Of a stretch of DNA of 64,000 bases, positions 57,923 to 64,000 are shown piece after piece. Position numbers and translations under genes: made by a program. The stretch covers positions 3,596,001 through 3,660,000 of the forward strand of contig NZ_JAFBBZ010000001.1 of assembly GCF_016907435.1 (NCBI RefSeq), written 5' to 3'. The notes beneath the pieces were generated by a model, which was not told the DNA's origin, made no database searches, and saw only the letters and a list, made by a program, of their open reading frames with translations. The number at the start of each line of letters is the position of its first letter. Within the stretch, counting starts at the first letter, position 1. Source of the DNA: Nocardioides salarius (GTDB lineage Bacteria > Actinomycetota > Actinomycetes > Propionibacteriales > Nocardioidaceae).

Positions 57923-59268
57923 ATGCCAGGCCCGAACGGCTACAAGTACCTGCTCAAGACGGTTGTCGTCGGCGATGGGGAGCGCGATTTCTCGACTCCG
58001 CTCACGCGCTACTACGCGAGACCGGCACCACCGCCGGGAAGGTGGATCGGCTCCGGAGTCGCCGACCTCGGACTCAAGGAGGGCGGCGAGGTCACCCAGG
58101 CTCAGCTGGAGCTGCTGATCGACCACGGCCGCCATCCGGTCACCGGCGAGCGGCTCGGCCGCGCCTACCCCATCTACGGGACTACGAAGCAGAAGGCGGT
58201 GGCCGGCTTCGACTTCTCGTTCTCGATCCCGAAGTCGGCAAGCGTCCTGTGGGGTGTCGCCGACGCCGGCACACAGGCGATTATCGCCAACGCCCACCAC
58301 GACGCGATCGGGGATGTCTTCGACTTCATGGATTGCGTGCTCGCTGCTACCCGCATGGGCGTCGGGACGCCCGATGGCGCCGTCGCGCAGGTCGAGACGA
58401 CGGGGTTCATCGCGACCGCCTACGAGCACTGGGACTCCCGCGCCGGGGATCCCCACCTGCACACCCACGTCGTCATCAGCAACAAGACGCTGACCTCGAT
58501 CGACCGCAAGTGGCGTTCTCTCGACAGCCAGGCGGTGTACGCCTGGGCAGTGGCCGTGTCCGAGCTGCACCAGGCCGTCTTCGCTGACCATCTCACCCGC
58601 GCGCTCGGAGTCGATTGGGAGCCGCGATCCCGCGGCCGAGACCGCAATCGCGAGTGGGTCATCGCGGGTGTCCCACAGTCCCTCTCGAAGCTGTTCTCAA
58701 GCCGAGCAACCGCGATCGACGCCGCGGCCGACGACCTCATTCAGCAGTACGTCGCCAAGCATGGCCACCGACCGAGCCGCGCCGTCGTGCACAGGATCCG
58801 CAACCAGGCCAGCCTCGCGACGCGGCCGTCGAAGCAGTCCCGATCTCTGGCCGAGCTCACCGACGTGTGGCGGCGTACGGCGTCGGCACACTTGGGCGAG
58901 GACGCCACCGCCTGGGCGCGGGACCTCGCGAGCGACGCAGCGCCGCGCACACTTCGCGCGGACGACGTACCGCTCGATGTCGTGGACGCGCTCGCTTCCT
59001 CCGTTCTCGCCGAGGTCGAGGAGAAGCGCTCCACGTGGCGCCGCGTCAACCTGTACGCCGAAGCCCCCGGCAGACCATGTCCTGGCGCTTCGCGACGACG
59101 ACCGAACGCGAGGCGGTCACCGGGATGATCGTCGACGCCGCAGAGGCCTGGTCGCTGCGGCTGACGCCGCCCGAGCTCGCGACCGTCCCGCCGGTCTTCA
59201 CCCGGCGCGACGGCACGAGCGTCTTCCGACCGAGGCAACCAAAGCTGACCAAAGGCATTCCGAAGTAG
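57923..59268 (+). pseudogene. MobF/TrwC-type relaxase, frameshifted and truncated
   Basis: The N-terminal relaxase domain shows FDFSFSIPKSASVLWG and the metal-binding HLHTHVVISN. After RVNLYAEA a one-base loss near 59060-59066 shifts the frame. The relaxase-like sequence goes on in the other frame (QTMSWRFATTTEREAV then LRLTPPEL) to 59268. The C-terminal helicase domain of MobF proteins is missing; the att repeat follows. It probably once nicked the element for conjugation. Confidence 0.85.
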
Positions 59269-59290
59269 CAGTTGGGCGACCAGATCGTCC

Positions 59291-59325
59291 CCAGAGGTCG
59301 CAGGTTCAAATCCTGCCCCCGCTAC
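59291..59325 (+). repeat. att site: 3' end of tRNA-fMet, copy 3
   Basis: Identical 35 bp to the two other copies. It marks the right boundary of the island stack; ordinary chromosomal genes follow. Confidence 0.88.
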
Positions 59326-59330
59326 AAGGC

Positions 59331-59374
59331 TCAGAGGCCCCTTCTCACCAATGCTGGCGAGAGGGGGCCTCTGG
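59331..59374 (+). terminator. Hairpin directly after att copy 3
   Basis: Stem cagaggcccc with ggggcctctg, the third such hairpin after an att repeat. Probably the original tRNA terminator. Confidence 0.7.
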
Positions 59375-59526
59375 CGTTCCCGGGGTGTCGCCAGCCCTCG
59401 TCGTCGCGCAGGCCAGGAGTTCCGGCCGGCGTCGCAGCCAGGTCACCCCGCGGTCATCGGGGCGTCGCACTCGGCCGACAGCGTCCGGGTCGTCAGCCCC
59501 ACTTCGACCCGCTCGGGAGATCGATC

Positions 59527-60426
59527 ATGCGCGTGGCCTCACGTCTGTCCGTCCTGCTCGCCACCACCCTCGCCGGCGCCGCGGCGTCCTCGGCGTTCCT
59601 CGCACCGTCCGCCGTCGCGGCGGCCGGTCCGCCGGAGCACGTCGGCGTCGCCAACGTCGCCCACCGCGGCGCGATGGGCCACGCCCCGGAGAACACGATG
59701 GCCGCCTTCGAGCTGGGGGTGGAGATGGGCTCCGACCTGGTCGAGGCCGACGTGCAGCGCTCGAAGGACGGAGTGCTGGTGCTCGTGCACGACACCACCC
59801 TCGCGCGCACGACCGACGTCGAGGAGGTCTTCCCCGACCGGGCGCCGTGGCGGGTGGGCGACTTCACCTATGCCGAGATGCAGCAGCTCGACGCGGGCTC
59901 CTGGTTCTCCGAGGAGTACGCCGGCGAGCCGATCCCGACGATGGCCGAGATGGTCCAGCAGCTCCGACGCGGCCGCGCCGGCATCCTCATGGAGGTGAAG
60001 TCTCCGGCCCTCTACCCCGGGATCGAGCAGCAGGTCGCCGACGAGCTCGCGAGCTTCCCCGGCTACCTCACCTCCGCGGTCCGGTCCGAGCGGCTGGTCG
60101 TGCAGAGCTTCGACTGGGCCTCCATGGCCCGCTACCACGAGATCCAGCCCTCGGTGCCCGTCGGACTGCTCGGTCGTCCCGCCGAGTCGCTCCTGCCCGA
60201 GCTGTCGACCTGGGCCGACCAGATCAACCCGAGCTTCCGCTCCTTCGACGCGGCGTACGTCGACGCCGTGCACGACGCCGGCATGGAGGTGCACACCTAC
60301 ACCGTCAACGAGCGGGCCGACATGCACCTGGTGCTCGACCGCGGGGTGGACGGGGTGATCACGAACTTCCCCGACGTCCTCGAGGACGTGCTCGCCGAGC
60401 GCCGCACCCGCGCCCGCGCGGCCTAG
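59527..60426 (+). CDS. Secreted glycerophosphodiester phosphodiesterase
   Basis: 299 residues. A signal peptide (SVLLATTLAGAAASSAFLAP) is followed by the GDPD TIM barrel: VAHRGAMGHAPENTMAAF (catalytic His-Arg, Glu-Asn), EADVQRSKDGVLVLVHD (Glu, Asp, His) and ILMEVKSP. It hydrolyses glycerophosphodiesters to glycerol-3-phosphate and an alcohol. gggag precedes the ATG. Confidence 0.94.
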   Translation: MRVASRLSVLLATTLAGAAASSAFLAPSAVAAAGPPEHVGVANVAHRGAMGHAPENTMAAFELGVEMGSDLVEADVQRSKDGVLVLVHDTTLARTTDVEEVFPDRAPWRVGDFTYAEMQQLDAGSWFSEEYAGEPIPTMAEMVQQLRRGRAGILMEVKSPALYPGIEQQVADELASFPGYLTSAVRSERLVVQSFDWASMARYHEIQPSVPVGLLGRPAESLLPELSTWADQINPSFRSFDAAYVDAVHDAGMEVHTYTVNERADMHLVLDRGVDGVITNFPDVLEDVLAERRTRARAA

Positions 60427-60519
60427 GGCCGACGAGGCGCCCGGCCTCGTCATCATCCGTCTGACCTGCGGAAACGCGGGTCAGGCGGGAATGTCGGCGG
60501 CTGGTGATTGGGTGGAGTC

Positions 60520-61881
60520 ATGCTCAAGGACGCGGTGGTGGAGGAGATGTCGGAGGAGGCTGTCCTCGACACCGCTGCCGAGCTCGCGACCGCGGCGCAG
60601 CGGGCTGAGGTGGGGTTGTTGCGGGTGGCGTACCGGTGGGCGGTGCTGCACGACCCCGCCCGCCCTGGGGTGCTGGGTCCCAAGGTGGCGGTGCTGCCGG
60701 GGCGGGAGAAGGCGCGCCAGTACGGCGGTGAGGGCACCGCGCCGGTCAGTGAGTTCGCGGCCGCCGAGCTGGGTGTCCGGATCGGGCGCACCACCTACGC
60801 GGCGGCTGCTCTGATCGCGGACGCGCAGGACCTGCACCACCGCCACCCGGTGCTGTGGGCACGGGTGGTGGCCGGGGAGGTGCGGTCCTCGTATGCCCGG
60901 TTCGTGGTGACCAAGACCCGTGAGCTGACCGCGGTGGAGGCGGAGTGGGTCGATGCGGAGGTCGCGGAGTCCGCGGACGGTCGGATTCCGTGGACGCGGT
61001 TCGAGGCGCTGGTGGTGGGCAAGGTCGCCGCCGCGGCCCCGGAGCTGGCGCGGGAGAAGGAGGAGCGTGCCCGGCGCGCGACGTTCGCGAAGATCGTGGG
61101 CAAGCCCGAGCACGGGATGGCCTCGTTCCTGATCCGCGCCCCGATCCCGGTGATCACCCAGCTCGACGCCACCATCGGTGCGCTCGCGGAGCGGCTGCGC
61201 GGGCAGCTGCCCGATGATCCGCACGCCGCCGACCCGATCCGTCAACCGGTCGGGGAGGAGCAGCCCGACGAGGCGACCACGGTGGTGTGCGCCGACGAGC
61301 GGCGGGTGCTGGCGGTGCTGATGCTCGCCCACCCCGACACGGCTCCCGAGGACCTCGACCTGACCGGGCTCACACCGAGGGTGGAGGTGGTGGTCCACCT
61401 CGACGGCCACGACATCAGCACCGACAGCGGCACCGGTGGCGTCCCGGCGATCGCGAGGGTGGAGGGCCACGGCCCGGTGACCCGGGAGTGGGTCCGCGAG
61501 GTCCTCGGTCGGCACGCGAGGTTCACGATCCGCCCGGTGTTCGACCCACTCGGACAGGTGCCCGTGGATGCCTACGAGATCCCGGCGCGACATAGGCGGG
61601 CCGTGCGCGTGATCTCGCCGGCCGACGTCTTCCCCTTCTCCTCTTGCACCAGCAACACGATGCAGACAGACCACACCGACCCCTGGGCGCCCGGGGTGGC
61701 CGGTGGGTCGAGCGAGGTCGGGAACTACGGACCGATGACCGCCACCCACCACCGGGTCAAGACGTTCGGACACCTGCGGGTCAAGCAACCCTTCCCCGGC
61801 ATCTTCCTGTGGCGCGACCGCTTCGGTGCCATCTACCTCGTCGACCCCACCGGCACCCGCCGCATCGACCACGCCGCCTGA
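60520..61881 (+). CDS. DUF222/HNH endonuclease-like protein (13E12 repeat family)
   Basis: 453 residues. A DUF222 domain leads to a C-terminal HNH-like region (MQTDHTDPW then NYGPMTATHHRVKT). These proteins are numerous in Nocardioides and mycobacteria; their task is unknown. ATG with ggtggag upstream; a TTG four codons earlier is less likely. Confidence 0.9.
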   Translation: MLKDAVVEEMSEEAVLDTAAELATAAQRAEVGLLRVAYRWAVLHDPARPGVLGPKVAVLPGREKARQYGGEGTAPVSEFAAAELGVRIGRTTYAAAALIADAQDLHHRHPVLWARVVAGEVRSSYARFVVTKTRELTAVEAEWVDAEVAESADGRIPWTRFEALVVGKVAAAAPELAREKEERARRATFAKIVGKPEHGMASFLIRAPIPVITQLDATIGALAERLRGQLPDDPHAADPIRQPVGEEQPDEATTVVCADERRVLAVLMLAHPDTAPEDLDLTGLTPRVEVVVHLDGHDISTDSGTGGVPAIARVEGHGPVTREWVREVLGRHARFTIRPVFDPLGQVPVDAYEIPARHRRAVRVISPADVFPFSSCTSNTMQTDHTDPWAPGVAGGSSEVGNYGPMTATHHRVKTFGHLRVKQPFPGIFLWRDRFGAIYLVDPTGTRRIDHAA

Positions 61882-61969
61882 GCAGGTGCAGTCGCCGATC
61901 TACACCGATCTCGGTAGCAGCGCCCGCCGCGGCGCGGCAGGTGAGGGGGCAGGGGCGTAAACTCCGCTC

Positions 61970-63118
61970 GTGAACGACGTGCACGTCATCGCCTACTTCG
62001 CCGATGACCCGACCCGCACCTACCAGCTCGTGCAGTGGCTCGACGTGCTGGCGCTGCTGCACGAGCAGCACCCGGTGGCGATCGTGGTGCGCGACGCAGC
62101 CTCGGGTGAGGTGCTGCGCGAGCGCACCGACCTGCCGGTGCTCACGGCGGTGGAGTTCCCCGAGCTGACCGCGCTCTACGACCGGCTCGACGCGAAGGTC
62201 GTGCTCTACTGCAACAACTCGATGCTCAACTTCCAGTCGCTGCTCGACGGCCGTCGCCTGCACGTGCACATCAACCACGGCGAGAGCGACAAGCAGTCGA
62301 TGGCCAGCAACAACGCGAAGGCATACGACCGGGTCTTCGTGGCCGGCGAGGCCGCGGTGCAGCGCCACGACAGCGGGCTGCTCGAGCTCGACACCCGTCG
62401 GCTGGTGCGCACCGGGCGCCCCCAGCTCGACCTGCGCCCGGCGCCGCTGCTGGCGCCCAGCGCCCGTCGCACGGTGCTCTACGCCCCCACGTGGGAGGGC
62501 GACGCCGACTACAACGACTACACCTCCCTCGACGTGCTGGGGGCGCTGATCGTCGAGGCCGTGCTGGAGGTGCCCGACGTGCGGCTGGTCTACAAGCCGC
62601 ACCCCAAGATCGTCACCAGCACCACCCCGGCGGTGCGCGACGCGCACCTGGAGGTGCTGCGCCTGGTCGCCGAGGCCGGCGAGCGGGACCCCGGGGCGGG
62701 GCACGCGCAGGTGCTGCGCGGCGACATCCTCGCGGTCATCCCCGACTGCGACGCGATGATCACCGACGTCTCCTCGGTCGGCCTCGACTGGCTCTACCTG
62801 CGCACCGAGAAGCCGATCTTCCTCACCGACCGCCACCACGACGGTGAGCGGCTGCGCCGCGAGGTGCCCGTCAGCCGCTGCGCCGACGTGGTCGACAGCA
62901 CGACGGTCGGCAGGCTCACGAGCCTGCTCACGGCGCGGCTCGAGCGCGACGAGCACCACCTGGCCCGGCTGGCGATGCGCCACCACTACTTCGACGACCT
63001 CCAGGTCGGCGACAGCACCCGCCACTTCCTCGACTCCGTCTCCGACCTGGTGCACCTGCGCGACCGCCTGGTCGGCGAGGTGGCCGGCGACGAGCAGGTC
63101 GTCGACACCATCGCCTGA
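61970..63118 (+). CDS. CDP-glycerol glycerophosphotransferase-like protein
   Basis: 382 residues from GTG. TagF-type C-terminal motifs: VLYAPTWEGD, LVYKPHPKIV and ITDVSSVGLDWLYLR, which bind CDP-glycerol. It probably adds glycerol-phosphate units to a wall polymer. No membrane helix. Confidence 0.85.
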   Translation: MNDVHVIAYFADDPTRTYQLVQWLDVLALLHEQHPVAIVVRDAASGEVLRERTDLPVLTAVEFPELTALYDRLDAKVVLYCNNSMLNFQSLLDGRRLHVHINHGESDKQSMASNNAKAYDRVFVAGEAAVQRHDSGLLELDTRRLVRTGRPQLDLRPAPLLAPSARRTVLYAPTWEGDADYNDYTSLDVLGALIVEAVLEVPDVRLVYKPHPKIVTSTTPAVRDAHLEVLRLVAEAGERDPGAGHAQVLRGDILAVIPDCDAMITDVSSVGLDWLYLRTEKPIFLTDRHHDGERLRREVPVSRCADVVDSTTVGRLTSLLTARLERDEHHLARLAMRHHYFDDLQVGDSTRHFLDSVSDLVHLRDRLVGEVAGDEQVVDTIA

Positions 63119-63146
63119 GCCGCCCGCCAGGCACTACCGTCAGCGG

Positions 63147-63851
63147 ATGGCCCTGGTCCCCAGCCGCACCACGTCGCGCCGGCTCCGATCGGCGTACGTC
63201 GCCGTCGCGGCCCTGGACACCCTGCTCGCCGGCACCGCCGGCCGGCGGGCGCACCGGGCCAGGACGGTGACCAAGCCGCTGCTGATGCCGGTGCTGGCGG
63301 CGTCGCTCGCCACCGACCCGCGGGCGACGGGGTCGCCGCTGCGCACCACGACCCTCGCGGCGCAGGCCGGCGGGTGGGGCGGCGACGTGCTCCTCCTGGG
63401 CGCGGCCCCCGAGAGGTTCATGGCCGGCGCCGGCTCCTTCGCGCTGGGCCACGCTGCCTACATCGGCGGTTTCCGGTCGCGGCGCGGGGCACCACGCTGG
63501 CCGGCCCCGGCGGCCCTCGGGCTGCTGTGGGGGCTGACCGCGCCGCCGCTCGCGCTGGCCGCCGCGCGCCAGGACCGCCGGCTGGGCGCGACGATCGCGG
63601 CGTACTCGGCGGTGCTGACCTCGATGGCCGCCACCAGCACCCAGGTCGGCCCCTCGGTCGGGGCGGCGGCGCGGCGCCGCACCATGGCCGGTGCCGGGCT
63701 GTTCCTGCTCTCCGACGCGATCATCGGGCTGCGCGAGCTGTGGCTCACCGACCCGCCGCAGCGCCTCGAGTCGGCGGTGATGCTCACCTACGCAGCGGCC
63801 CAGCTGCTGCTCGCCGAGGGTGCCGCGCTGGCCGGCGACGGCACTGGGTGA
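63147..63851 (+). CDS. YhhN-family (lysoplasmalogenase-like) membrane protein
   Basis: 234 residues, about eight helices. TKPLLMPVLA, GGDVLLLG, FALGHAAYI and FLLSDAIIGL follow the YhhN/TMEM86 pattern, a family that hydrolyses lysoplasmalogen or related lipids. agcgg precedes the ATG. Confidence 0.88.
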   Translation: MALVPSRTTSRRLRSAYVAVAALDTLLAGTAGRRAHRARTVTKPLLMPVLAASLATDPRATGSPLRTTTLAAQAGGWGGDVLLLGAAPERFMAGAGSFALGHAAYIGGFRSRRGAPRWPAPAALGLLWGLTAPPLALAAARQDRRLGATIAAYSAVLTSMAATSTQVGPSVGAAARRRTMAGAGLFLLSDAIIGLRELWLTDPPQRLESAVMLTYAAAQLLLAEGAALAGDGTG

Positions 63852-63882
63852 CCCGACGGGCCCGGGCCGGGACGAGGCCGGG

Positions 63883-64000
63883 TCAGGACGAGGCCGGGAC
63901 CCCCAGCTCGTCGAGCAGCCGACGGACCCGCCGCTCGATCTCGTCGCGGACCGCGCGCACCTGCGCCAGGTCCTGGCCCTCGGGGTCGTCGAGCGTCCAC
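63883..64000 (-). CDS. ArsC/low-MW phosphatase-like protein, C-terminal end
   Basis: The final 38 codons (WTLDDPEGQDLAQVRAVRDE, then IERRVRRLLDEL) match the end of thioredoxin-linked arsenate reductases/low-MW tyrosine phosphatases. The active site lies outside the window. Confidence 0.75.
   Translation of the reverse strand, partial: WTLDDPEGQDLAQVRAVRDEIERRVRRLLDELGVPASS

Noticed and set aside
63788..64000. 70-codon Pro/Arg/Gly-rich frame at the right edge
   Set aside because: Wrong frame; the neighbouring minus-strand frame matches an ArsC-like end.

Overview
The window is high-GC actinobacterial DNA with many GTG starts, ATGA/GTGA-coupled genes, a DUF222/HNH gene and a DUF3152 fragment. 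The right-hand core genes look most like Nocardioides or a close relative. That placement is inference from gene content; no search was run.

Layout. About 59 kb is a stack of mobile DNA at an initiator tRNA (tRNA-fMet) attachment site. An identical 35-bp tRNA 3' end lies at 28841-28875, 48867-48901 and 59291-59325, each followed at once by a terminator-like hairpin. The repeats divide the window into island A (start to 28.9 kb), island B (28.9-48.9 kb), island C (48.9-59.3 kb) and ordinary chromosome (59.3-64 kb).

Island A holds copper genes (end of a P-type ATPase with a YHS tail, two CsoR-type repressors, a CopZ-like chaperone, a CopA cut off after its CPC motif, SHOCT and DUF302 proteins), an APC permease and an acetate kinase homologue. 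Two nested transposon stacks follow. In the first, an IS3-family element is interrupted by an IS256-family element (8-bp duplication) and by a group II intron whose removal restores the transposase frame. In the second, an IS630 transposase is split by an IS3 element, which is itself split by an IS21-family element. A second identical, inverted copy of that IS21 element splits gajB of a Gabija anti-phage system. Next to it is a HEPN/MNT toxin-antitoxin pair.

Island B joins a copper/metal module (DUF6153, lipoprotein, SHOCT proteins, multicopper oxidase, broken DUF305 gene) to one overlapping operon with only the membrane-arm subunits of complex I: NuoA, H, J, K, L, M and N. NADH- and quinone-reducing subunits are absent. 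In the position of NuoB/C/D sits one His-rich protein with a 24-bp repeat array and weak NuoB- and NuoD-like ends. Several residues normally needed for proton pumping or quinone coupling are changed. This operon is the best candidate for an undescribed system. A CmtR-P1B ATPase-LspA-CadD operon (Cd/Pb type) follows, then decayed fragments, a frameshifted CYP152-type P450 and a remnant of a second multicopper oxidase.

Island C has an excisionase and tyrosine integrase next to the att repeat, an MNT/HEPN pair, a VbhA-like antitoxin, a DUF6880-like protein, a 1420-residue GHKL ATPase with a C-terminal DUF3883 nuclease-like domain (probable defence gene), and a frameshifted, truncated MobF relaxase at the other att. 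The chromosome then continues with a glycerophosphodiester phosphodiesterase, a DUF222/HNH protein, a CDP-glycerol glycerophosphotransferase-like protein, a YhhN protein and the end of an ArsC-like gene.
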